Shown here: piece after piece, positions 1-10,262 of the stretch
Numbering within the stretch: position 1 is the stretch's first letter
How the letters are laid out: the number at the start of each line of letters is the position of its first letter
Origin: Lunularia cruciata
Lineage: Eukaryota > Streptophyta > Marchantiopsida > Lunulariales > Lunulariaceae
DNA: 64,000 nucleotides
Reading direction: 5' to 3'
Assembly: GCA_948567375.1 (NCBI GenBank)
Contig: OX419755.1
Span: forward strand, 56,115,001-56,179,000
Notes under the pieces: model-generated
Database searches by the model: none
The model's input: the letters and a program-made list of their open reading frames with translations, nothing else
What the model was told of the DNA's origin: nothing
Translations under genes and position numbers: made by a program

Positions 1-116
1 GCTCTGAAGCTCTTTTTTGACAAAAAGCACAAAGAGTTGTTGCCACATTCTTGTGATTGGATTGTCTCTATGCTTGCATGTCTATTTGTACACCCAGTTG
101 GCTTGGATTAGTGTGC
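1..116. repeat. Repeat D, left part of the first copy (split by family A)
   Basis: This is the beginning of a roughly 400-bp dispersed repeat. It matches 12.74-12.84 kb, sharing the motif CTTGTGATTGGAT followed by a TGTTTGTACACCC-like block. Its continuation lies at 7412-7700, because the family A retrotransposon at 117-7411 was inserted into it. The repeat starts before the window. It may be the terminal repeat of the non-coding unit at 7.7-12.7 kb; this is inference. Confidence 0.55.
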
Positions 117-807
117 TGTGAGCCGGCCTGTCTCTCACTTAAGATGAACCTCTGATGGCTATTATGGTAGCGCACCATGGCCTAAGAAGGCAAGGAACCC
201 CAACTCCATCATATTCCTCCAAGGCTAACACTCCAAGACTCAAGACATTGCTCACCAGAGAACTCAATAGGAGAGAGATAGTTGTGAATGAAAGGATGAT
301 GAGTACCTCCTCATCCCTTGTTTATATACTTGTGAAATAGTTACGCACCAAAGTTACTAATTACTGGGGTAACTTAAGTTACTAGGCTAAAAGTCAAGTA
401 AAGTCAAAAAGTAGAAAGGAATATCCATTCACATGGCATATTTCCCTAAGCATGTGGTCTTATCTTGACCCAACCACTAAGTCAAGGATTCCTTCACATG
501 GGCTATCCTTGGACTAAAGAAGAATCCAAAACAAAAAGGCTTGCGGGCCCAAGAGTTCTCAACTCTTTCCTCAAAGCTAAACACCTAGGAATCATACCAA
601 GTCAACACACTAAAATCCAAAATAGTGGTGCTTATCTTTTCTACTTCCTCTAAAGTAAGGTCCCCTCTATCTTAGCTATGACTAACTTTAGCTAATCATG
701 ACTACTGTTGAATCATCCTTTATCTCTATATAAATGATATCTCTCAAGTACTTGTAATACCAAGCTAAATATCATAATACCACACACATGCATAAATAGG
801 TGTTACA
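117..807 (-). repeat. Family A 3' LTR (691 bp)
   Basis: The minus strand begins TGTAACACC and ends GGCTCACA, giving TG...CA ends. It aligns over its whole length with the solo LTR at 23960-24651 and with the partial LTRs at 7025-7411 and 63396-64000. The TATA-type promoter lies near 319-330 (minus). Confidence 0.85.
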
Positions 808-818
808 TTTACCCTCAG
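808..818 (-). promoter_or_regulatory. Polypurine tract of family A
   Basis: On the minus strand CTGAGGGTAAA immediately precedes the 3' LTR start (TGTAACACC), the expected place for the plus-strand primer. Just upstream is a TTTGAGGACAAAGTG block that is also seen at 31.06-31.09 kb. Confidence 0.6.
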
Positions 819-855
819 ACTAAGTTTTCACTTTGTCCTCAAAGTGAAGGTCTTT

Positions 856-1920
856 CTACCTTCTATGATACATCTTCAACTTATCATGGTTAATCCTATC
901 AAAGTGTCTTCCTCCCAACTCCTTGAGATCATAGGTGTAATTGCCCCACACCTTCTCCACTATGAAAGGTCCAAAGTACTTAGGCAAAAACTTCTTTTGC
1001 ACTCTCTTGAATCGAATGGAATCAAACAACATTACCAATCACCTTCTTTCAAAGGCTTGACCTTCTTTTTGCCCTGCCTCTTGTCATAGCTCTCCTTTTG
1101 CTTCCTTTGGGCTTGCTCCACTTGAACCATAGCAACTGCTCTTGCCTGTTCCAACTCCATGAGTTGATCCTTCCTTGACTTCTCTGCATCAGCCCCCTTG
1201 TGCTTTCTTCAATCTCCTATGAATGCTTTGGAAGGTAGGAAGATCAAGATGAATAGGTAAGGTAGACTCAATACCATATACCAATTGAAATGGAGAATAT
1301 CCAATGGAAGTCTTCATGGTTGTCCTATACTCCCACAAAACTGCATGAATCCTCTTGTCCCAATGATGTTTAGCCCCCACCATTTTTGCATCTTTGGCCA
1401 ATATCATGCACAAGGTCTGATTGGTTCTCTTTGCCAAGCCATTGGAATTTGGCTTATAGGATTTAGTTACTCTATGTGTGATAGAGAAATGTCATAGCAT
1501 AGCTATAGTGATGCTTCTTGTAAACTCTCCTCCTCTATCAAAAACCAACTCCAAAGGGCAAACCTAGTGATAATGCGTTCATAAAGAAATCTCCCAACTT
1601 CATCTTCATTCTTGTCCCTCAATGGTCTAGCCTCAACCCACTTAGTAAGGTAATTAGTAACTACCACAATGTACTGATTGTTCCTTGGGGTTCTATTGAG
1701 AGGAAAATACAAAATCAATTGGAGTGGAAGTAGATTTTCTAGCAAAAGCTTGACAAACATAACAAGTTTTGTAATAATCAAGACAATCCTTGAAAATCCC
1801 TCTCCAATGGTAACCTGCATCTAGAATCTTGAAAGCAGTCACCTTTCCTGCAAAGTGTCCTCCAGACACTAAACCTTCATGAAACTCCTTTATGAGTAAG
1901 ATAGACTCTTCCTTACCCAC
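856..1920 (-). pseudogene. Family A integrase, broken
   Basis: The integrase is recognisable in three frames. Residues encoded at 1693-1920 hold the HHCC zinc module, with two His and a C-X2-C (YKTCYVCQ). The part at 1503-1740 holds the start of the catalytic core (VVVVTNYLTKWVEARPLRD). The part at 1189-1437 is the end of the core (GYSPFQLVYG), and 856-1038 is the C-terminal domain (KYFGPFIVEKV). No chromodomain follows. Several frameshifts and stops separate the pieces, so no functional protein is expected. The neighbouring RNase H at 2074 is the upstream part of the same polyprotein. Confidence 0.8.
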
Positions 1921-2073
1921 TGCTCTTCAAAGTAGACCATATGCTCCTTGGTGAAAAAGAATATCCTCCACCATTGTGTAAGGTCTAGATCTTGCTGTTA
2001 GGGCCTTCCTCTCCCTAGCATGCATCCCTTCTGGATAGTTACCTCTTGTCACAAAATCCACAATCTCCTTGTA

Positions 2074-3824
2074 CTACATTGGAACCTCTTGAGTGATTGA
2101 GATTGTCATGAGCTCCCCATTCTGGAAGGAATCATCCACTGGCTCATCTCCATCATGATCATAGGTCCTAGATAACAAATCAGCATTTGCATGTTTCTTT
2201 CCTGGCCTATCCTTAATGGTGTAGTCATACTCAGACAAGAATATCATCCACCTTGCTAGTCTCCCTTCAACATTAGACTTGTTGAAGATGTACTTCAAAG
2301 CCTTGTGACCTATGAAAATGGTGGCTTTCCCTCCAATCAAGTAGTGTCTAAACTTCTTGAGACCAAAGATCACTGCCAACCCTTCTCTCTCCGTGACAGA
2401 GTAGTTCTTCTCTGTTGAAACCATTTGCCTACTAGCATAAGCTATAGGATGATCATGCCCATTTTGGTCTAATTGACTAAGAGTGCATCCTATAGCTACA
2501 TTAGAAGCATCAATGTAGAGGATGAAAGGCTTACTCCAATCAGGTTTAGCAAGAATCGGAGCTACAACAAGGGATTGCTTGAGCTCCTCAAAAGCTTTGA
2601 GAGCCTCCTTGTCTTCCAAAATCACCATGTAATCTACACCCTTCTTCATGTAGATGGTCAATGCATAAGCCTTGTTGGAAAATGAGAAGATGAACCTCCT
2701 ATAGTACCCAACCATCCCCAAGAATTGGTGTAACTTTGTCAAGCTTGAAGGGAATGGAAGGTCTGAGATTTTCCTCACCTTCTCAAGATCAATTGCTATT
2801 CCATCCTTGGAGATGATATGCCCCAAAATAAGACCTTCTTCACATCCAAAAATGCACTTCTTTGGGTTGAGTGATGCATTTGCCTCATCCAAGCATTGCA
2901 AGACTTTGATTAGGTGTTCAAAGTGCTCCTCCTTGCTCCCATAGACACAAAAGTCATCAATGAAGTGTCTCACAAATTTCCCAATGAAAGGTTCAAATAC
3001 CTTGTTCATGAACCGTTGGAATGTGGCTGGAGCATTGCAAAGCCCAAAAGGCATGACCTTGAAAGCGTAAGTTCCCCAAGGTGTGGTGAACGTGGTGAGT
3101 TGTTGATGTTCTGGTGCAATCTTGATTTGGTTATATCCACTATAACCATCTCCAAAATTGTACCTCTCATGACCTACAACCTCCTCCAAGATCTTATCAA
3201 TGAATGACAATGGGTAGTAATCCTTCTTGGTAACAGCATTGAGCTTCTTGTAATCTACACATACCCACACTTACCATTCTTTTTCTTCACAATGACAATT
3301 GGAGACACCCATTTTGAATTCTCCACCTCAAAGATAAATCCGGCCTCCTTGAGCTTATCAATCCCCTCCTTCACAACCAAAGATATTGGTGGGCTAATGC
3401 AACGTTGCTTTTGGCGGATTAGTCTTGCATGCCACTCCACCTCTATCTTGTGCTCCTCCAAGGTGACTTCCTTCAAATCCTTGTAACTAAAAGCAAACAC
3501 ATGGATGAACTTGCAGAAAATCTCCTCAAATCTCACCTTCTCCTCCTTGGTAACATTTGGGCCATACTTGAGGGTAGCTAACCTTCTCTCTACCTCCTCA
3601 AGTGTCAATGGTGATTTATCTGAGTCCTTCAAAACCTCTGGCTTAGGTGCAAAATCCATAGCACACAAGAGATACACATCTGAATCAGATTCAGATTCAT
3701 CCTCCTCCGTGGAAGTCTCCTCCTCCATGCTTGTGTCCACACCTGAAGCTCCTTCTTTAGAATCTGATTCCCAATAAGCAAAAGATGGTGTATTTGAATG
3801 TGAAGTGTTGGTGGTGTTAGTCAT
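2074..3824 (-). pseudogene. Family A reverse transcriptase and RNase H
   Basis: Two overlapping frames (3255-3824, then 2074-3270) cover an acidic linker, the N-terminal RT segment (SKWVSPIVIVKKKNGK), the RT core and RNase H. The catalytic box reads FIDDFCVYG, the Y/F-x-D-D form. Upstream, the fingers-palm region has VMPFGLCNAPATFQRFM. RNase H follows with LYIDASNVAIG and a late YDYTIKDRPGKKHANADLLS segment typical of Ty3 RNase H. A TAA-type break between the two frames splits the polyprotein at the start of the RT domain. The conserved histidine loop reads GHKALKY where TDHxxLKY is usual, consistent with decay. Confidence 0.85.
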
Positions 3825-4374
3825 AGGAAACTGTGACCCTATGGTTTGATGGCCCGATTCTCAAGTACCCTTTGTGCCATCTATCAATTGTGCATGCTGC
3901 TCTCAACCATGGCCTTCCAAGAAGTAAGTCATAGCTTGAATCCTTCAAGACTTGGAAAGTCATGAGATTTTGAACTCTCATAACTGAAACTACAACTTTA
4001 TCCATCACCCCTACTGGTCGAACTTGTTGCTTGTTTGCCATGCTCACCACAAATGTTGAAGGTCTTGAGGGTATCATACCCAAATTTTTCATCAACCTTT
4101 CTGACATGGCATTCATTGCTTATCCTCCATCAACCAATGCATCCTTGATGTTGTGACCATTCACTCTCACATCAATCTTGGAGGCATATTCACAAGCCTT
4201 CCATGGTGTTGGCTTGGCATCCACCACCCCCATTGATATTGGAGCTTTTGCCTTCTTCTTCTTGCTCCTTGTAGAACTCAAACCACCTCTAAGCTCCTTT
4301 CTCAAGGTAGGGTTCAAAGCAATCAATTGGCGCACTATGATGTTAGCCTTGTGACTACCAACATCCTCCAACAC
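3817..4374 (-). pseudogene. Family A aspartic protease region
   Basis: The frame at 4120-4374 ends ...DALVDGG followed directly by a stop, and the protein resumes at 3817-4116 (LLLGRPWLRAA, the conserved second half of a retropepsin). In copy 2 the same site reads DALVDGGSIMNAI without a stop, so the break is specific to this copy. D-G-G replaces the usual D-[ST]-G; this variant is familiar in plant Ty3 proteases. It would have processed the gag-pol polyprotein. Confidence 0.7.
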
Positions 4375-4383
4375 ATTGTAGTT

Positions 4384-5630
4384 CTATTGTTGCTTTGAAA
4401 TCAAGAAATCCTCTATCCCCAACTTCTTCCTTGGAGTCTTTGTTGTTGATAGTGTTGAGGTGCAAGTGCTTCTAGTAGACATAGGAGTATCCTTGCTTGG
4501 AGTAAATCCTTGAGAAGAGTGAACATCCTCTGCAAAACAAGTTCTCTTCTTCTCTTGTGCCAAAAGCTCCAAATTAAGACTCTTAGAGTTTGAGCACTCT
4601 CCCTTCTCATACTTGCTCTCCACCACATCTATGGATGATATCTCCTTACCTTTTTTGGATTAGGAGCCACTTGGGTTTCACTACCACCCTCTTTCCCTCT
4701 ATTGGCTCTCTCATAACCCCTTCCTCCATGGTAAGTGGAATTTGGGCAATTCCTTTGGATATGGCCTCTTCCTCCACAACCAAAACAATTTCTATCATTG
4801 AAATTGTTAAATGGTTGGCCTCCTCTATATGGATAAGCTCCATAACTCCTAGGCCCTCTCCCTACATTTTGATCCACCTCTCTCTTCTCCCATAGTTGCA
4901 CCACATTGATCTTGAGATTCGCAAGTTGTTCTGTGATGGTTTGAAGTGGATCCTTTGGTGGAGGTGCAAGAATTGGAGCAACTACTACTTGTGGTGCAAC
5001 CCTTGTCCCCAAAGTATCAGAAGTTCCACCATACTTGTAGCCTTGAGGAGGATGCACAACCTCCTTCACCACCAAATCACTCTCATCTCCTTCCAAACTC
5101 TCCTCCATACGAATTGTGATCTTGATAGCTTCAACCTTGGAAGAAGGTTTCTCATATCTCACCTTACTTCTAATTTGTGGTCTCAACCCTCCCACAAAAT
5201 TCTTGGTGAGCATGGATCCTATGCCAATCATTGTAGTCTCCACATCATCTCCACCCTTCCTCAACACTATGCGAAATCTGGACTCTAACTTTTCCACTCT
5301 TTCCACATAGACTCTCACTTTCTGTCCATCTCTTTGCTTGAGAAATGTAACCTCACTCATCAATCTCTCATGACTCTCATTAGGAAGAAAGTTCTCAATG
5401 AGTGTTGAAGTCAAAGTCTCCCAAGACTCCTCTTCCCCATCTCTCCTCTCTCTCTTTTGGTATTCTGACTCATACCATGTAAGTGCTGCATCCTCAAAGA
5501 AATCTGGTAATAATGAGGCCCACTCATTCTTCCTCCTCTCATTGTTTCCTATGCAAGCTCTCTTGAAGTCTCTCACAAAGGCCTCCACATCTTCTCCATC
5601 CTTGCCAAAGAAAACTGGAAGTTTCCCCAT
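4384..5630 (-). pseudogene. Family A gag with one zinc knuckle
   Basis: The 333-residue frame at 4629-5630 starts MGKLPVFFGKDGEDVEAFVRDF, the usual start of a plant Ty3 capsid domain. It continues with ALTWYESEY and a coiled MEESLEG section, and ends with a CCHC knuckle (CFGCGGRGHIQRNC). A second frame at 4384-4626 carries a Ser/Thr-rich tail that in copy 2 is joined to the protease region. The product would be the structural protein packaging element RNA. The frame change after residue 333 is probably a lesion, since copy 2 shows the tail continuing toward the protease. Confidence 0.8.
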
Positions 5631-5870
5631 CTTAACCCTTCACTATCTTTCTTTTCTCTCAATTTTTTTTTCTTTTTTTCTTTTCTTTTCTCTCACTCTA
5701 TTACTAATAGAGTATATACATGACTAACACCATCTGAGAATAATCCACTCTAGGGAACACAAAAGGTTCAGGTTGCTCTAAGATTTCTATAGCAACATCA
5801 AATCCTAGAGTGCATATTAATCGAACCCTCATGGATAGTTTATCCATAAGTTTAAAGATTATCTCCATCA

Positions 5871-6344
5871 CTAATCTTGAGAACTAGTTGATGAAGGTGA
5901 TGGTATTTCTGTAGCTGTACTAAGACTCTCTCCAAGATCCTTCACCAAAGTCTCCAAAAGTGATTTTACTCCACTACACTCATGTCCTTCTGGAAGTCCT
6001 TCAACTCCACAAACCTCACACAACTCCTTGGTCTTAGATCTTCTCCCTCCCAATCTTGGTGAAGAAGGTCCAACATGCAAACCCAAGTCAAGTAAGCCTC
6101 TCCTTTCCCTCGATCTCTTGCTCTCAAAGGTCAATGGACATGAAGTTGCCTTATGTCCCTTCTCTCCACATAGAAAACACTTAGACTCACTCTTTCCTCC
6201 AAGTGGTGTAGGTTTTTGGATCTTCTCAATACTCTCTTCAAATTCTATTGTAAACTCTCTTTTCGTCAAATCCACCCCTACAATCAGCTCAAACCCTTGG
6301 GGAACCTTGCATAATCTCAATTTCCACTCTTGATGACCCTCCAT
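5871..6344 (-). CDS. Extra CCHC-knuckle ORF upstream of gag in family A
   Basis: An intact 157-codon frame starts at an ATG and lies 240 bp upstream of gag. It contains a CCHC zinc knuckle (CFLCGEKGHKATSC) near residue 57, and a second cysteine cluster (CEVCGVEGLPEGHEC) near residue 109, then a Ser/Thr-rich tail. It could be an additional nucleic-acid-binding protein or a rearranged second gag. I cannot match it to a named family. It uses the same strand as the element and lies between leader and gag. Confidence 0.55.
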   Translation of the reverse strand: MEGHQEWKLRLCKVPQGFELIVGVDLTKREFTIEFEESIEKIQKPTPLGGKSESKCFLCGEKGHKATSCPLTFESKRSRERRGLLDLGLHVGPSSPRLGGRRSKTKELCEVCGVEGLPEGHECSGVKSLLETLVKDLGESLSTATEIPSPSSTSSQD

Positions 6345-7024
6345 GTTCCCAAGATGAATCTAAACACTCAAACGTGTTGTTGCTCTCAAACTCCTCATGC
6401 ATGAGATCTCCACTCTGCAGAATTGACTCTTCCTCACAATGTCACTCAAATCTCCCAACCAGTATGTGATAGTACTTTGAAATTTTTCACACTTGCTGAC
6501 AGCTCTAGGGCATCCCTCTCTGCAAAATTTCAGATTTTTTCATTGAGCCATTTGGCCTAAACATCTTTCTATTCATCACACATATTCTAGATTTGGTCTG
6601 AAAACCACCCCCCTCACTTCAAAAACTCATAACGCCTGCGCAAGTACGATCTCTCTCTAATTTTTATGGCAGCAGGTAGAATAAAATGCACTGAATTTTC
6701 TTGGAAGTTTTCAGGACAATTCAATGAAAATTAAAGAAATGGTAGACTCTGTATAATTTTCTAAAGAGCATGTAGTTGCGGGAGCACTTTTCCCTATCAA
6801 CTTTCAAAAATTATAGCCCAGTGCCCATAGTAGCTTTCACAATAATTTCAAGTGTGCTAATTGAAAGATAAGCCAAGCTATCTTATGTAGAAATTTCAAG
6901 TCCAGATCTCAAACTTGAAATTTTGCTCAAAATCACCTTAATCCCCAAAATCTGCAATCCACCTCACACAGTCTCTCCAATTCCTCTCATGTGTACAAGA
7001 TGTACAAAATCACCTCAAAGACAT
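6345..7024 (-). other. Family A leader, non-coding
   Basis: This AT-rich stretch between the truncated 5' LTR and the small CCHC ORF has no long reading frame. I could not find a convincing primer-binding site, which fits the loss of the LTR 3' part at 7025. Confidence 0.4.
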
Positions 7025-7411
7025 CATCCATTCACATGGGCATATTCCTCTAAGCATGTTGTCTTATCTTGACCCAACCACTAAGTCAAGGATTCCTTCA
7101 CATGGGCTATCCTTGGACTAAAGAAGAATCCAAAACAAAAAGGCTTGCGGGCCCAAGAGTTATCAACTCTTTTCTCAAAGCTAAACACCTAGGAATCATA
7201 CCAAGTCAATACACAAAAATCCAAAATAGTGGTGCTCATCTTTTCTACTTCCTCTAAAGTAAGGTCCCCTCTATCTTAGCAATGACTAAATTTAGCTAAT
7301 CATGACTACTATAGAATCATCCTTTATCTCTATATAAATAATATCTCTCAAGTACTTGTAATACAAAGCTAAATATCACAATACCACACACATGCATAAA
7401 TGGGTGTTACA
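7025..7411 (-). repeat. Family A 5' LTR, truncated
   Basis: It aligns with 420-807 and begins (minus strand) TGTAACACCC at 7411. Similarity stops at about 7025, so roughly 300 bp including the TATA box and R-U5 are missing. Confidence 0.8.
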
Positions 7412-7700
7412 CTGCGGGGGCTGCACTTAGTTTATTTCCTTCTAGGAGTGTTGTGTATTTCTCCTTGGTAATGTTGGAAATGATGACCAGCATACCAAGA
7501 GTGCATGTTATGATAACAGGTTAGGTTACCCGTCACTACCTTCACAATAGCAAGAATATTAGTTATGAGGAAGGAGGGTTCTAGCGGTTGGGTCACACGC
7601 ATGTTTGGTCAAGTAGTTATGGGTTTACCTATAGCCTCTAATCTGTAGTCTCCACAACTAGGCACCATGTGTGTTCCCAAAAAGAGAAGAAAAGTACAAC
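7412..7700. repeat. Repeat D, right part of the first copy
   Basis: It continues the sequence interrupted at 116. It matches 12.83-13.10 kb, including TTTCCTTCTAGGA, CTCCTTGGTAATG, and TGTTATGATAACAGGTTAGG, then a shared 'GCACC' block near the end. Confidence 0.6.
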
Positions 7701-8427
7701 AACATGGAGGCTGTTGTCGTCAAGAAAGTAGCCCATGCGTACTATGGATGCCATTTGGTGTGAAGGTTTTGTTTTCTTGCGTAGCAATGACTTTGGGTTT
7801 TTTTAGTTATTGTGTCTTGGGAATATTCTTCATACCATTGTGAGGTTGGAAGTTTTGTTAATTTCTCGTGAGCTTGAAAGCTCAAAAATGAGGCATAACC
7901 TCATAAGTATTTAAATTTTTCATGAAAAAGGGAGTTCTTTTAGAGTTACACATTATGAGGGCTTAGATTTATGTTGCACGGGCTCAAGACTATTTTTTCA
8001 GGCTATTGGGGTCTTAGAAGCATTTTTTCATTTTGGGGAATGCTTTGAGAGATCTTAAGGGAAAATAGTACCAATGGAAGAAGTGACAAAGAAGGAAGGG
8101 TTTAAGGAGAAAGGTTCAAGGGAATACTTATTGTTGATATTGCTGATGACAATGGAGTTAATGATGTAGGGAGAACCTTTGAAAGATGGCTAATGACAAG
8201 GGAGTCAACGAGGTAGAGAGAAATAAAATTAAATTAAATTTTGGGAGATCTTATGAAGAGAAACAAAGGGAATTTTTTCCATGTGAAGGAGCTAACAGGG
8301 AACTTTCCCGAGAGAGTTGCACTTCAAGAGGGACAAGGGAGGAGTGAGCTCTAGAGGGGTAATAAGAAATGGAAGGATCAAAAGGGGAGGACAGTGAAGA
8401 GAGAGGGAGGACAATGGAGAGTTAGGC

Positions 8428-8560
8428 AGGAATACTCTTTGGGAAGTGGCAGAGAAGAAAATTTGACATGCAAGAATACTCTTTGGAAAGTGGCAGAGAA
8501 GAAATTGACAGGCATGAATACTCTTTAGAAAGTGGCAAAGAAGGAATTGACAAGGAGGTA
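8428..8560. repeat. Three ~43-bp tandem units
   Basis: The motif AATACTCTTTGGGAAGTGGC followed by AGAGAAGAA and TTGACA occurs with starts at 8431, 8475 and about 8517, with slight divergence. Confidence 0.7.
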
Positions 8561-9455
8561 TCTTCGGGAATTGATAGGAAAGATCAAAGGGAAGTAATAA
8601 GGAGGGAATAGTCAAGAATGATCAAAAGGTGGGGATAGTGAAGAAAATCAAAGAGCCATGAATAGTGAGGAATCAAGGATTAAAGGAGAAGATAGGGGTA
8701 GAGAGAATCAAAATGTGTTGGGAGAAACAAGGGATAGAGTGTTCCATTTGTCTTGTTTGGTGCATAATCAGGCAGTGGATTTATCTGAGGGGTGTAGGAG
8801 GAAGGAGATCTTTTGAAAGAAGTGATAAGGCAGGATAGGGAGCAAGAGACTTTGAAGGAGAGAGCAAGAGAGGAACGGTGTGACAAGACTATGAGAGAAA
8901 TTCTAATAGAGAAAGAAGAAAGTTTTTTTTTTTAAGAATGGTGTGGGCCTGGGGAACAAGAAAAGAAGAGGAGCAAGAAAAGAACTCAAGAGAAGAAGAA
9001 GGCTACAAGGAAGAGGATTTTTCTAGAAGGGAGATCAAAATGTGCAGGTTCTATGACAAGAGAAGAGGGAGGAAGAATTTGAGAAAAGGTTTGCCTTGGT
9101 CTGTGATAAGAGAGAAGGGGAGAGGGAGAGCTTCAAAGGTTTTGCCCTTCTTCAATGGCAAGAAGGAAGAGATTCAAAAGTAGGGGTTGGCACTAGACAG
9201 AGGAGAAGAGGGATCCAGAGAGAAAGAGGAGAGGACATGCTTTGAAGGAAAGGTTAGGGCTGGGCAGGAACTTTGAGAGTCTAGACAGAGGGAAGAGTAG
9301 AGGGAAATTGAATGTGAAGGCTTGAACAAGGAGACTGCATGACAGAAGTGCTTCAAAGGAAATGTTGTGCAAAACATATGGAAGAGAAAGAAATAGGAAT
9401 TGTGGAAGGTTGGAGAGTGTGGGCTGCAAGGAGACTTTTTGAAGAAGAGCCTATA

Positions 9456-9459
<4 letters not shown>

Positions 9460-9506
<47 letters not shown>
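9460..9506. repeat. (GA)n microsatellite
   Basis: An uninterrupted AG dinucleotide run of about 47 bp within the purine-rich region. Confidence 0.95.
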
Positions 9507-9510
<4 letters not shown>

Positions 9511-10054
9511 TGTGAAGAGCTGTAGAGAAGGAGAGAGGAATCTCTCAAAGGAACTAGCTGGGTGTGCAGGAGTGCAAAATATAGAGAAAGAGAGGGAAAT
9601 GAGAATTGATTGTGAAGGGCAGAAAAGAAATTTTCAAAGGAAAAATGAGTTTGTGTCTTGTGAGACAAGAAGAGTGATATTCTTGAAAGGGAAATAGAGC
9701 ATGGTTGTGACATTGCAAGGCTGAAGAAAAATTTGGTAGGAAGGTCTAGACAGGGGAACATTTGAGGGGAAGGTCTAGGCTGGTCACGGGAACTGGAAGA
9801 GCAAAAACTTCAAAGTGAGTGCTTGTGCAAGAGCAAGAACTTGGACAGAGAGATAATTTTGAGGGTAAGGGCTTGATTGACAGTGGAAGGCTGGACAGAG
9901 AAGAAATTTTATCAGGTATGCCTTGAGAGTGTGTTGCTTTGAGAGGGGAAATTTTGCAGGATTAGGGTTTACTGAAGTGTTGGAAGGAGAGAATGTGTTG
10001 TCAAGAGAGGAGAAGATTTTCACAAGAAGTGTTGCCTTGAGACTGCAGGAAAGG

Positions 10055-10262
10055 AGAGGGTTTTCATGAAGGAGAAGTTTGGACAGGAGCAGGCCAAAGA
10101 GGAATTTTGTAGGTATGCCTTGAGAGTGTGCTACCTTGAGAAGAGAAATTTTGTAGGACTAGGGGTTTGCTCAGGAAGGATCAGGAGAGGAGAGGATTTT
10201 CATGAAAGAGAAGTTTGGACAGGAGCAGGCCAAAGAAGGATTTTTGCAGGTCAGTAGGGTTT
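10055..10262. repeat. ~136-bp tandem duplication
   Basis: TTTTCATGAAGGAGAAGTTT and the adjoining GGACAGGAGCAGGCCAAAG occur near 10060 and again near 10196. A further diverged piece (TATGCCTTGAGAGTGTG) occurs near 9915 and 10113. Confidence 0.7.

Larger units (their letters stand above)
117..7411 (-). mobile_element. Ty3-type LTR retrotransposon, family A copy 1
   Basis: The element reads on the minus strand: truncated 5' LTR (7025-7411), leader, a small CCHC ORF, gag, protease, reverse transcriptase-RNase H, integrase, polypurine tract and 3' LTR (117-807). The pol order PR-RT-RH-INT is that of Ty3. No chromodomain follows the integrase, so it is not a chromovirus; the reverse transcriptase looks closest to the Tat/Athila side of the family. 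The 5' LTR lacks about 300 bp that include the promoter and R-U5, and several reading frames are broken, so this copy cannot be autonomous. It sits inside repeat D. A clean target duplication is not evident. Confidence 0.85.

Noticed and set aside
155-340. 61-codon ORF also found at 24428-24613
   Set aside because: It lies in the R-U5 part of the family A LTR, antisense to it, and is not kept in the LTR remnant at 23340.
9174-9761. 195-codon minus-strand ORF with Ser/Leu runs, and similar ORFs at 8292-8615 and 9784-10023
   Set aside because: They are produced by the purine-rich plus strand and the GA microsatellite; low complexity and no domain.
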